Shown here piece by piece: positions 27,748 through 36,480 of a stretch of DNA of 64,000 nt. The stretch is taken from assembly GCA_963736675.1 (NCBI GenBank), contig CAVTPT010000004.1, forward strand, positions 1,116,001 through 1,180,000, read 5' to 3'. The stretch's first letter is position 1. Each line of letters starts with the position of its first letter. The DNA is from LD21 sp963736675. Its GTDB lineage: Bacteria > Bacteroidota > Bacteroidia > Bacteroidales > VadinHA17. The position numbers were made by a program, and so were the translations under genes. Below the pieces are notes generated by a model that saw nothing but the letters and a program-made list of their open reading frames with translations, did not search any database and was not told the DNA's origin.

Positions 27748-29529
27748 ATGATACAATTTAATGAGATGGGATTTACTCCCGGCATACTGAAGGCTGTTCA
27801 GGAGCTGGGATTTGATCAGCCTATGCCTGTTCAGGAAAAGGTAATGCCGCTGATGCTGGGTGAAGAGTGTGATATAATAGCGCTGGCACAGACGGGGACG
27901 GGTAAAACTGCAGCTTTCGGACTTCCGCTTGTTCAGGCGACCGACAGCGAGCTGAGTGTCACGCAGGCACTTATTCTATGTCCCACAAGGGAGCTCTGCA
28001 TGCAGATAACGGGTGATTTGAATGATTACGCAAAATATACAGGAAAATTAAAGATCCTTGCAGTTTACGGAGGATCGAGCATCGAGAACCAGATCAGGGA
28101 ACTTAAAAAGGGAGTCCAGATAATTGTTGCGACACCCGGAAGGCTCATCGATCTTATCGGAAGAAGGGCAGCAAAACTATCAGCTGTCACCACTGTAATA
28201 CTTGACGAAGCTGACGAAATGCTGAATATGGGTTTTCTCGACAGCATTAATGAGATCCTCGCTGAGGTTCCGGAAGGAAGAAGAACTCTGCTCTTCTCAG
28301 CTACAATGTCTCCCGAGATCTCCTCCATTGCAAGAAAATACATGACCAATCCGAAAGAGATAACGATAGGCACCAAAAATTCATCGGCCGAAAATGTAAC
28401 TCACGGTTATTACACGGTTCACGCTAAAGACAAGTATAAAGTGCTGAAGCGTATTGCCGATTCGGAACCTGATATTTACGGGATCATTTTTTGCCGTACC
28501 AGGAGGGAGACACAGGAGGTTGCTTCAAAACTTATATCAGATGGTTACAGTGCCGATGCACTTCATGGCGATCTGTCGCAGGCACAGAGGGATACAGTGA
28601 TGCAGAAATTCAGGATCAGGAACATTCAGCTGCTGGTTGCCACGGATGTGGCTGCAAGAGGCCTTGACGTTGATGACCTGACACATGTTATCCACTTTAG
28701 CCTTCCCGACGATATTGAAGTTTACACACACCGCAGCGGACGTACAGGAAGAGCCGGTAAAACGGGGATCTCAATCTCGATAGTTCACCTCAGGGAAAGA
28801 CACGTGCTGCAGCAGATTGAAAAAAGGGTCAAGAAGCCTTTCAAATCAATAAATATTCCGACAAGCAGTGAGATCTGCGGAAAACAACTTTTTCACTGGG
28901 TTAAAAAACTCGATAACGTTGCCACCGGTCACAAGGAGATAGAGAGATTCCTTCCGGAGATTAAAGAAAAACTGGCGGGGCTTGACAGGGAAGAACTTCT
29001 GAAGAGGGTTGTTTCACTCGAATTTGACAGGTTCCTTGGTGATTACAGGTATGGAGAGGATCTTATCTCACCGGTTTCGGACAGAGAGCCTTCATCGGGT
29101 ATCAGAAACCGTAAAGAAGGAGGGAAAAGCTACTCAGGCAATTATACAAGGCTGTTCATAAATCTTGGGAAGTCGGACGGATTTTATCCCGAGCAGCTTA
29201 TCGATCTGCTGAACAAAAATTCAAAAGGCAGGAAGATACCTATCGGGAAGATAGATCTGATGAAGACATTCTCATTCTTTGAAGTTGAATCGGATTTTAC
29301 CGAAGAGACTATCAATGCACTTAACAATTCAAGCTTTGCCGATCGTAACGTGGCCGTGGAGATCGCACAGGAGAGAAGCGAAAAACCAAAAGAGGACAGG
29401 TATGGCAAAAGATCTGCTGGAAAAGAGTCCGACCGTACAGGAAGGAGAGACAGGACCAAACAGGGAAGTGTCAGCAGGGATAAGAGATACGGAAAGAGGG
29501 ATAAGAAGAATAAGAGACAGTATTTTTAG
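27748..29529 (+). CDS. DEAD-box RNA helicase (DeaD/DbpA type)
   Basis: A 593-residue cytoplasmic RNA helicase. Motifs in order: AQTGTGKTAA (I), PTRELCMQ (Ia), DEADEMLNMGF (II), SATM (III), VATDVAARGLDVD (V) and HRSGRTGRAGK (VI). Residues about 450-530 form a DbpA-type RNA-binding domain (YTRLFINLGKSDGFYPEQL). The last 50 residues are strongly basic and Arg/Lys-rich. It probably acts in ribosome assembly or cold-related RNA unwinding. A TACATTTG box (27616-27623) upstream matches the Bacteroidota -7 element, without a clear -33 partner. A strong terminator follows at 29693-29720. Confidence 0.95.
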   Translation: MIQFNEMGFTPGILKAVQELGFDQPMPVQEKVMPLMLGEECDIIALAQTGTGKTAAFGLPLVQATDSELSVTQALILCPTRELCMQITGDLNDYAKYTGKLKILAVYGGSSIENQIRELKKGVQIIVATPGRLIDLIGRRAAKLSAVTTVILDEADEMLNMGFLDSINEILAEVPEGRRTLLFSATMSPEISSIARKYMTNPKEITIGTKNSSAENVTHGYYTVHAKDKYKVLKRIADSEPDIYGIIFCRTRRETQEVASKLISDGYSADALHGDLSQAQRDTVMQKFRIRNIQLLVATDVAARGLDVDDLTHVIHFSLPDDIEVYTHRSGRTGRAGKTGISISIVHLRERHVLQQIEKRVKKPFKSINIPTSSEICGKQLFHWVKKLDNVATGHKEIERFLPEIKEKLAGLDREELLKRVVSLEFDRFLGDYRYGEDLISPVSDREPSSGIRNRKEGGKSYSGNYTRLFINLGKSDGFYPEQLIDLLNKNSKGRKIPIGKIDLMKTFSFFEVESDFTEETINALNNSSFADRNVAVEIAQERSEKPKEDRYGKRSAGKESDRTGRRDRTKQGSVSRDKRYGKRDKKNKRQYF

Positions 29530-29532
29530 GCG

Positions 29533-29690
29533 TGACCCACCTTCGCTGAAGCTACGGCGGGCGAAGGGCGTGTTGGGAGCGAAGCGACTCAATCCCGCGA
29601 ACGCGGGAAGGCGGAAGAAGGCGTGAGGCGTTTAAGAAAGGCGTGAGGCGTGAGGCGTGAGTAAAAAGTAAGAAGTAAGAAGAGGGGAAA
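29533..29690. repeat. GC-rich motif and GGCGTGA tandem repeats
   Basis: Between the convergent helicase and MFS genes lies a GC-rich stretch with self-complementary blocks (TTCGCTGAAG near 29541, CCCGCGAACGCGGG near 29593) followed by short tandem GGCGTGA units (about 29621-29661). The sequence GGCGTG also occurs at the edges of both composite minisatellites in this window. It holds no gene. Confidence 0.7.
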
Positions 29691-29692
29691 AA

Positions 29693-29720
29693 GACAAAAG
29701 CGACTTTTGTCTTTTTTTTT
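29693..29720 (+). terminator. Terminator of the DEAD-box helicase gene
   Basis: GACAAAAG-CGA-CTTTTGTC forms an 8-bp stem with a 3-nt loop, followed by a run of T residues to 29720. It ends transcription from the helicase side and is 11 bp from the stop codon of the convergent MFS gene. Confidence 0.88.
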
Positions 29721-29730
29721 ATTTTGTCTT

Positions 29731-31065
29731 TTAATGTTTTCCGGGTTCTTTAACCAGAGCTGCCAGAAGGATCATTGATATTAAAGCCATGATGGCGCCG
29801 AAACCGAAAGCGACAGTACCTCCGAAACCGGGGAACCTGTTGTCGAAGATGCTGTAAATTAACCCGAAGATCACACTGGCCGGCAGCGCCCCCAGTCCGA
29901 TTGCAAAATTAAAGAGACCAAAAGCGGTTCCCCTCTTTTCGCTGCCTGCCAGATCGGCAACAAATGCTTTTTCGGCACCCTCTGTAAAAGCATAAAAAAG
30001 GGCATATATACCAAAAAGAATAAATGTAGCCACTATCTGCAGCCCGGAGGGCAGAAATGCCAGGAGGGCAAAGGAGGCATATACAAAGACGTAAATTCCC
30101 CAGCCGATATTAATTACCAGCTTCCTCCCTATCCTGTCGGACAGGGCTCCAAGTGTTGTTGAGAATATGACCTTAATAATATGGAAGAAAGCCCAGATAA
30201 GTGGCAGAAAGAGAATGTTAATTACATTTTTCTGTGCTTCTGCATCTCCGAATTTTGTCGTTATTTCCTTAAGAAACGGTATTCCCTGTATCAGATTAAC
30301 CACAGCACCGCTTTTCTCAACAGACTCTTCCACCCTGAAAAGCAGAAATACGTCCGATGAATTACCGAGGGTGAACAATATCATTATCACCAGGTATGTT
30401 TTAAAGTTCCTGTCGAAGTTTTTAAGTGAAAACCCTAAGGGTTTTGAATCTCTTTTCTCCGGAACTGTGTCCTTAACGAAAAAGATAATTGTGAGTATTG
30501 CCAGGATACCAGGGATGAGTGCAAGGAAGAATGTCCATCTCAATGCAAGCAGCGAATCATTCATACCGAATCCCAGAAACAGTATAAGGAGTGCAGCTAT
30601 GGCCAGTACGGGACCGATCACAGCACCGGTATGATCCATTGCCCTGTGGAACCCGTACGACCTGCCCCTTATCGTTTCATCGACCGACGAAGCTATTAAG
30701 GCATCCCTGGGGGCTGTTCTTATTCCTTTGCCGACACGGTCGATCATCCTTATGAAAACTATCTGCCATGCAGATGATACTGCCCCGGTAAAAGGCCGGA
30801 TCAGCGATGAGATGGTATAACCCGCAAGGACCAGTATCTTTCTTTTTCCCAGCCTGTCGGAAATGATCCCGCTCAGCAGTTTTATCATTGCTGCTGTAGT
30901 TTCGGCAACACCCTCTATTATGCCCAGTGCAATGGCACCTGATCCCAGGGCAGCAACAAAAAGAGGAACCAGCGGGTAGATCATTTCCGAAGCCGTATCG
31001 GTAAACAGGCTGACAATCCCGAGCATGATAACTGCACGGGGTATCCTGGCAGCTGATCTTATCAT
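29731..31065 (-). CDS. MFS transporter
   Basis: A 444-residue inner-membrane protein with about 12 hydrophobic helices. The MFS loop 2-3 signature is visible as GIISDRLGKRKIL, and a related pattern recurs after helix 8 as GALSDRIGRKLV. A long soluble insertion lies in the middle (about residues 195-265). The family moves small solutes by proton-coupled or facilitated transport; the substrate cannot be told. The start overlaps the last codons of the upstream LTA-synthase-like gene by 4 bp, so the two are translated from one transcript. A role linked to that envelope enzyme is possible but only inferred. Confidence 0.9.
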   Translation of the reverse strand: MIRSAARIPRAVIMLGIVSLFTDTASEMIYPLVPLFVAALGSGAIALGIIEGVAETTAAMIKLLSGIISDRLGKRKILVLAGYTISSLIRPFTGAVSSAWQIVFIRMIDRVGKGIRTAPRDALIASSVDETIRGRSYGFHRAMDHTGAVIGPVLAIAALLILFLGFGMNDSLLALRWTFFLALIPGILAILTIIFFVKDTVPEKRDSKPLGFSLKNFDRNFKTYLVIMILFTLGNSSDVFLLFRVEESVEKSGAVVNLIQGIPFLKEITTKFGDAEAQKNVINILFLPLIWAFFHIIKVIFSTTLGALSDRIGRKLVINIGWGIYVFVYASFALLAFLPSGLQIVATFILFGIYALFYAFTEGAEKAFVADLAGSEKRGTAFGLFNFAIGLGALPASVIFGLIYSIFDNRFPGFGGTVAFGFGAIMALISMILLAALVKEPGKH

Positions 31066-32897
31066 CGTTTCAGATAATCGTTATAAAGGACCTGAAGATA
31101 CGATTTCCCGGTTTTCTCTGCAAACGAGGGCTCAGCGCCTTCATTTACAACACTCTTTCCGGCTTTATGATCATAAATCAGTGCTGAACTATCTGTAATA
31201 AATCCAAATCCTTCATTGAAGGTATAGAAGGCGAATGAGTTTGATTGTTCCGAAAGCAGATCCTTGCCAAAAGAGAAATCCCCGGCGATACCCAGCTGAT
31301 TCAGCAATGTTTCGGGGATATCGACCTGGCTTCCGAATTTTTCAACTCTCAATCCTGCGGTATCGAGTGCTCCTCCAAGCCAAAGCATGGGTATCCTGAA
31401 TATTTCCTGCGAATAGACAAGATCGTCGGCTGAATTGCGTCTGCAATGGTCGGCAACAAGTACGACAAGGGTGTTTTTCCACCAGTCAGTCTCTTTAGCC
31501 CAGTCAAGGAAAGAGCCAACTGCCTGGTCGGCGTAGTAAACCGAATTCCTGAATTTTGTCAGATCGTCCCTCCCCTCAAAGACCGGGTCCATGGGAACCT
31601 CAAACGGTTCATGACTTGAGAGTGTAAGAATTACACTAAAAAACGGTTCACTAACGGTTTTCATGGAATCTTTCAGCGATTCGAAGAGTAAATGATCGTG
31701 GACACCCCATTTTGAATTGTAATTTACCGGATCAAAATTATCCATGGTAATGATGCTCTGAAATCCTGACGCAATGAGAAAAGAGTTGAAATTTGCAAAA
31801 TTAATGTCGCCGCCGTACCAGAATGAGCTTTTATATCCCTGGTCGTTAAGGATACCGACAATTCCCGCGAGGGACTGGGTCTTCCGGGGTTCTTTAATAA
31901 TTGATGTAGCCGGCTGGGCGGGATATCCGTTGAGAATAGCCGGCAGAGCCTTGTCGGTCCGGTTGCCGGATGCATAGAAATTGGTGAACAGTATTCCATC
32001 GCCGGAATAACTGTTCAGCCTGGGAGTGGTAAGAGGGTCGCCACCCAGGGAACCAACAAGTGAGTTTCCGAAACTCTCGAGGATAATGAACAGAATATTT
32101 GGTTCGGGATTATTCAGAACTTTTAACGGAGCTCCATTCTTTGCCGTGAGTGAACCGGCAATATTTTCAGCTTCGGCAATATCCATGAAGTTATAGGGAT
32201 TTTCGGTGGGATTCTGATTGAAGAGAGAGCTTCCTGCATTCCAGACAACATTTATTGCCGTATGATTAAGGAACAGGTCGTTGCTGAAGTAAACTGTCCC
32301 TGCGTTGATCGGAGCAAGTCCGAATCCTCCTCTCACAGGTATTATAAGCGATCCCGTAAGTACCAGGAGCAGGAGGGCAGCAGGAATACGGCGTCTTATC
32401 CTGTCAAATCCATGGAAGAGCCTGTCGATGAATCTCCTGTAGAGCAGAATGAATAAGAATGATAATACTGCAACAGATAAAATGAAGAATGTCATCTGGA
32501 GGGGCGTGACCGAAGCTGCGGCTTCTCCGGGGGTTTTAAGGTAAAGCAGGGCGGTGGAGTCCATTCTGAATCCCCAGTATTTGTAAAGGATTGTATCGCC
32601 GGCAACTATCAGTGACGAAGCAACAATGAAAAAATAAGTATACCATTTCAGTGACCGCCGGTACCAGTCGCCGTTAAACCATATTCCCGGGATTGATGCA
32701 AGGAGTGGTATCGCCATGACATATGCGGCAGCGGAGATGTCGAGTTGTAGACCGTTTGAGAATGTTGCAAGAAGGTCGCTGATGCTGAATTGAAATGACT
32801 CTTTGTACTTTGTCAGAATAAAAAATAACCTGCCGGCAAAAAAAACGATAAGCCAGAAAAGTGCGTAGAATCCCAAACCTGTCAATCTTTTTTTCAT
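31062..32897 (-). CDS. LTA-synthase-like sulfatase/phosphoglycerol transferase family protein
   Basis: A 611-residue membrane enzyme with about five N-terminal transmembrane helices (residues 1-200) and an extracytoplasmic sulfatase-fold domain. The metal-binding Glu is in FIILESFGNS; the nucleophile Thr is in ASGNRTDKALP at about residue 313; LSSHEPFEVP and VVLVADHCRRN carry further metal ligands. Gram-negative members transfer phosphoglycerol or phosphoethanolamine groups to envelope glycans or lipids; the acceptor here is unknown. It overlaps the MFS gene by 4 bp. Immediately upstream of its ATG is a leader sequence shared with a beta-helix gene 29 kb away. Confidence 0.88.
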   Translation of the reverse strand: MKKRLTGLGFYALFWLIVFFAGRLFFILTKYKESFQFSISDLLATFSNGLQLDISAAAYVMAIPLLASIPGIWFNGDWYRRSLKWYTYFFIVASSLIVAGDTILYKYWGFRMDSTALLYLKTPGEAAASVTPLQMTFFILSVAVLSFLFILLYRRFIDRLFHGFDRIRRRIPAALLLLVLTGSLIIPVRGGFGLAPINAGTVYFSNDLFLNHTAINVVWNAGSSLFNQNPTENPYNFMDIAEAENIAGSLTAKNGAPLKVLNNPEPNILFIILESFGNSLVGSLGGDPLTTPRLNSYSGDGILFTNFYASGNRTDKALPAILNGYPAQPATSIIKEPRKTQSLAGIVGILNDQGYKSSFWYGGDINFANFNSFLIASGFQSIITMDNFDPVNYNSKWGVHDHLLFESLKDSMKTVSEPFFSVILTLSSHEPFEVPMDPVFEGRDDLTKFRNSVYYADQAVGSFLDWAKETDWWKNTLVVLVADHCRRNSADDLVYSQEIFRIPMLWLGGALDTAGLRVEKFGSQVDIPETLLNQLGIAGDFSFGKDLLSEQSNSFAFYTFNEGFGFITDSSALIYDHKAGKSVVNEGAEPSFAEKTGKSYLQVLYNDYLKR

Positions 32898-32993
32898 CAG
32901 TATTTAATTTTTATTTTAATGGTCTGATGTAATTCACATGTCTGAAAATTATATACATACGCGTTTGTGTTTGCATTATATGTTTTTGTTATG
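32898..32993 (-). promoter_or_regulatory. Conserved leader element, copy A
   Basis: The DNA directly upstream of the LTA-synthase-like start codon aligns without gaps to the DNA directly upstream of the beta-helix gene starting at 62037. Over 73 aligned positions (32898-32970 against 62038-62110) I count 10 mismatches, and weaker similarity continues for about 20 nt. The position relative to the ATG is identical. In this copy the outer inverted-repeat arms seen in copy B are mostly lost. A shared 5' leader, promoter or operator is likely; the type is unknown. Confidence 0.75.
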
Positions 32994-33012
32994 GTGATCA
33001 ATCCTGACGGGT

Positions 33013-33960
33013 TCATGTTGCCGAAGTTGTTAGTGCTTTTTTTTCTGCCTTTTGCATATTTACAAAAAACATTACCAGCGAAGCTGTTATTATAACCATC
33101 CCGGTAATGGTAAGCCACTCGGGATTTTCTCCCGGCACCAGCATCCAGCTGAGGATAGCTCCGACAACAGGTATAATGAATTTCCACAGGTTCAGTTCAG
33201 AGACCCTGACGCCAGGTCGCTGGAGCAACCTGAACCAAAGAGAGAATGCTACAGCCGACATAAAGCTGAGCCATCCCAGAACCACCCAGTATTCCAGTGG
33301 GTAACTGACAGCAGGTCTTGTTTCAACCCCCATCGACAGCAGGTAAATTATCACTCCTCCGATGAACAAGGTCGATGAGCTAAGTACCAGTGGATTGATC
33401 CCCCTGTTCCTGAGCGAGACCATTACATTGCTTATTGCAGTGGCAATATTCGCAACAAGTATCATTGCAACCCCGAGCATCTCTATTGCACTTCCCAGTT
33501 TGAAGGCCTGCCGGCCTGCACTGATAAGGATCACCCCTGAAATTCCGAAAATAATCGTGATCACCTTACCTCTTGTGAGCTTATCTTCCCTGTGCATCGT
33601 TGCAGCCACAATAGCTGTAACAAGTGGCTGCGATCCCACTATTATGGCACCAAGGGCGCCGGGAACAAGATCCATACCCAGATAGAAGAAAATATAGTTC
33701 ATGAGAGTCTGAAGGAAGGTAACCCATGCTATAAGCTTCCAGTGTTCCCTGATAATTTTAAGGTATTCGGGTATCCTTACGGTAAAAGGTAATATCATCA
33801 GTCCCGATATGATGAACCTGATTCCCGCAAAGTGAAGGGGTGTATCATACTGTAATCCAAGTTTTATCCCGGCATAAGCCGTTGACCACAACAGGCAGGC
33901 TATCACGGCCCAGAATATAGTATTGGATTTGGTGTACACCTGAAAACAATATGGGCGCAA
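33013..33960 (-). CDS. DMT-superfamily EamA transporter
   Basis: A 315-residue inner-membrane protein with about ten hydrophobic helices in two repeats, each with EamA features: WSTAYAGIKLGLQ and FAGIRFIISGLM in the first half, and FSLWFRLLQRPGVRVSEL in the second. Family members export or import small metabolites such as amino acids; no specific substrate can be assigned. The gene begins 15 bp after the stop of the S9 peptidase gene and runs the same way, so they probably form an operon. The ATG at 33960 is used; a GTG at 33939 is an alternative start. The C-terminus is short and basic. Confidence 0.88.
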   Translation of the reverse strand: MRPYCFQVYTKSNTIFWAVIACLLWSTAYAGIKLGLQYDTPLHFAGIRFIISGLMILPFTVRIPEYLKIIREHWKLIAWVTFLQTLMNYIFFYLGMDLVPGALGAIIVGSQPLVTAIVAATMHREDKLTRGKVITIIFGISGVILISAGRQAFKLGSAIEMLGVAMILVANIATAISNVMVSLRNRGINPLVLSSSTLFIGGVIIYLLSMGVETRPAVSYPLEYWVVLGWLSFMSAVAFSLWFRLLQRPGVRVSELNLWKFIIPVVGAILSWMLVPGENPEWLTITGMVIITASLVMFFVNMQKAEKKALTTSAT

Positions 33961-33975
33961 ATATCAGAATTTTTT

Positions 33976-36243
33976 TTATTCTTCCATCATATTCCAGTCA
34001 GGCGGCTCCATCCCAAGAAGGTTTCTGACAAAAAAATCACGACGTTTTCTCGATCCGTAAATACCACCGTTACTGATATGTTTTGCACCCGGTACAAAAA
34101 CATATTCAAATTCCTTCTTTGCCTTTATAAGGGCGTTGGCAAACTGTTCGGTGGAGGCAGGATCTACATTGTCGTCCAGTTCGCCGTTAATGAGAAGAAG
34201 TTTTCCTTTAAGCCGCCAGGCATTTTCGATATTTGAAGAGAGGGCATACTCCTCTCCCACCGGCCATCCCATCCACTGTTCGTTCCACCATATTTTGTCC
34301 ATCCGGTTATCGTGGCATCCGCATGCGGCAACGGCAACTTTATAAAACTCCGGATGAAAGAGAAGAGCCCCGGCAGCATTCTGTCCACCGGCAGATCCTC
34401 CATAAATGCCGACCCTGTCAAGGTCCATATATGGGTACTTTTCAGCGGCCGCTCTTATCCACAATATTCTGTCGGGGAATCCTGCATCCTTCAGGTTCTT
34501 CCAGCAAACGTCGTGAAAAGCTTTTGATCTGTTGGAGGTTCCCATCCCGTCGATCTGAACTATGATAAATCCGAGTTCGGCAAGCTGTTGCATCTCCCCA
34601 TGGAGGGGACTGAATGTTTTGGGGACATGACTGCCGTGGGGACCTGCATAAATATACTCGATAACAGGGTATTTCCTGTCAGGATCAAAATTGACAGGTC
34701 TGATGATCATCCCCCATATGTCGGTCACGCCATCCCTCCCCTTTGCGACAAATGGTTCAGGTAACCTTATCCCTGTTTTCAGAAGTCCGGAGATATCAGC
34801 TTTTTCAAGAGCCATCACAAGAGAACCGTCAGCTGTATTTCTAAGTACCGAAACCGGGGGAAGATCGACGGCTGACCATGTGTCGATAAAATAGTTCCTG
34901 TCAGGCGAAAAAACGGCTTCATGGTTACCGTAACCTTCGGTCAGCCTTACGAGTTGAGTACCATCGAAGTTAATTCGATAATAATGAATAAAATATGGAT
35001 CTCCGGGTTCTTTACCTCCAGCCTGAAATACTATCTGTCTGTTCTTCTCATCCACATATTCAACCCCTCTTACCACCCAGTCACCACTGGTTATCTGGTT
35101 TTTCACAAGTCCGGTCTCCGAATCATACAGGTAAAGGTGGTTCCACCCGTCCCTTTCGGATGCCCATATTATTTCGTTGGTCTCCTCAGCGTCGTACCTG
35201 TATCTTTTCCCGCTGTAATCAATAAAAGTCGTTGATGTCTCGTTGATTATGACCCTGCTTTCTCCGGTAAGGGCATCAACTATAATAAGCTGATACACCT
35301 GATGCCCCCTCCGGTTATACTCGTAGGTAAAATAGCTGCTGTTTTTACTCCAGATCAGGTTATTTACCGAATACTGATTGTACTGATTAGATATCTGTCT
35401 GTCGTCAACCCTGATATGTTTCTTTAAAGTCACATCGAAAAGCTGGGGGTAGAACTGGGGGACAGCATCTCCCGGTTTGGCATACTCATATGCATAGTGC
35501 TTCGGCTGAAGCTGACCGGGAGGGGATGATTCGATATAATGGATTATGTTTTTTTCAGCGGGTTTAACACGGCTCGATACCAGTTTTTTCGAATCGGGCG
35601 ACCATTTGATGTACGACGAGTAATACTCCCCCATTCCTCCGTCGGTACTGAGCTGATACTCTTTTGCGTCTTCATTGGATCTGATAAAGACGTTATGGTT
35701 CTTTATAAATGCAGTCCATTTCCTGTCGGGCGATTCGACGGGATTACCAAGTGTTTCGTCCCTGAACCCCCACAACCAGCCAACCTGTCTGTTCTGTCCC
35801 GAAATCCTGTCCCTCCTGATTATCCCGTAATCTCTCAGGTTGCAGATCCAGTTGTAATTATCGTACTCAAAGGCGAAGCTGCTCTGACGTTCCGAAAAGG
35901 TGATACTTTTTATCGGCAGTTTACCCGGCTCAGCTTTCACCCCTGTTGCCGCTTCGAAGGCAGGGGCAAATCTCTTCTGATCAAAAGCCTGTTTTTTTGT
36001 CCGGTTAACCGGGTTTATAATTAAATACTCAGTACCTGAAGGAGTTAAATTCTCGTACATGAAAATGCCGCGTGTCCCAATCCATAAAGGTTTTACGCTG
36101 CCATGGAATGTTTTGCCCGAGACAAGAGCAGTGAGATTATCCGCTCTCTTATAGTCATCAATTGTGATCTGTGAATCTGATTCACTCCATGATGAAAGGA
36201 ATAACAAAACAAATGAGAAATGGAGCAATGTGGGTTTCATCAA
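33976..36243 (-). CDS. S9-family prolyl oligopeptidase (DPP IV-like), exported
   Basis: A 755-residue exported peptidase. Residues 1-24 are a signal peptide. An N-terminal beta-propeller (about 60-480; repeated WSPDSKKLV, YDSETGLV and FSPDRNYFI stretches) precedes an alpha/beta-hydrolase domain. Nucleophile Ser is in GIYGGSAGGQN at about residue 617; the Asp is in NGELDDNVDP and the His in GAKHISN. Such enzymes remove X-Pro or other dipeptides from peptides in the periplasm; DPP IV specificity is plausible but not proved. The DMT transporter follows 15 bp downstream and could handle a product, which is speculative. Confidence 0.93.
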   Translation of the reverse strand: MMKPTLLHFSFVLLFLSSWSESDSQITIDDYKRADNLTALVSGKTFHGSVKPLWIGTRGIFMYENLTPSGTEYLIINPVNRTKKQAFDQKRFAPAFEAATGVKAEPGKLPIKSITFSERQSSFAFEYDNYNWICNLRDYGIIRRDRISGQNRQVGWLWGFRDETLGNPVESPDRKWTAFIKNHNVFIRSNEDAKEYQLSTDGGMGEYYSSYIKWSPDSKKLVSSRVKPAEKNIIHYIESSPPGQLQPKHYAYEYAKPGDAVPQFYPQLFDVTLKKHIRVDDRQISNQYNQYSVNNLIWSKNSSYFTYEYNRRGHQVYQLIIVDALTGESRVIINETSTTFIDYSGKRYRYDAEETNEIIWASERDGWNHLYLYDSETGLVKNQITSGDWVVRGVEYVDEKNRQIVFQAGGKEPGDPYFIHYYRINFDGTQLVRLTEGYGNHEAVFSPDRNYFIDTWSAVDLPPVSVLRNTADGSLVMALEKADISGLLKTGIRLPEPFVAKGRDGVTDIWGMIIRPVNFDPDRKYPVIEYIYAGPHGSHVPKTFSPLHGEMQQLAELGFIIVQIDGMGTSNRSKAFHDVCWKNLKDAGFPDRILWIRAAAEKYPYMDLDRVGIYGGSAGGQNAAGALLFHPEFYKVAVAACGCHDNRMDKIWWNEQWMGWPVGEEYALSSNIENAWRLKGKLLLINGELDDNVDPASTEQFANALIKAKKEFEYVFVPGAKHISNGGIYGSRKRRDFFVRNLLGMEPPDWNMMEE

Positions 36244-36480
36244 AAAAGAGTTAATTTGTACCTGTAGTGTGGCTAAATTTAACTGAATTTAAATTAATCA
36301 CATATGCTGTAAAATAGTTTTATGAAATCCGCTTTTTTTTCAGACACGAATAAATTATTTAATGATTTTCGGAAACTATGTACAAAATTAACTATACCGC
36401 TTGAAGTTCAATTTATTGCCCCGCAGACATGGGCGTAAATTACCGGGGAAAAGTATTCATACAGATCAAATAATCAGAAT

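Noticed and set aside
32897..33187. Open frame of 96 codons on the minus strand upstream of the LTA-synthase-like gene
   Set aside because: It overlaps the end of the EamA gene in another frame and the conserved leader; composition is non-protein-like.
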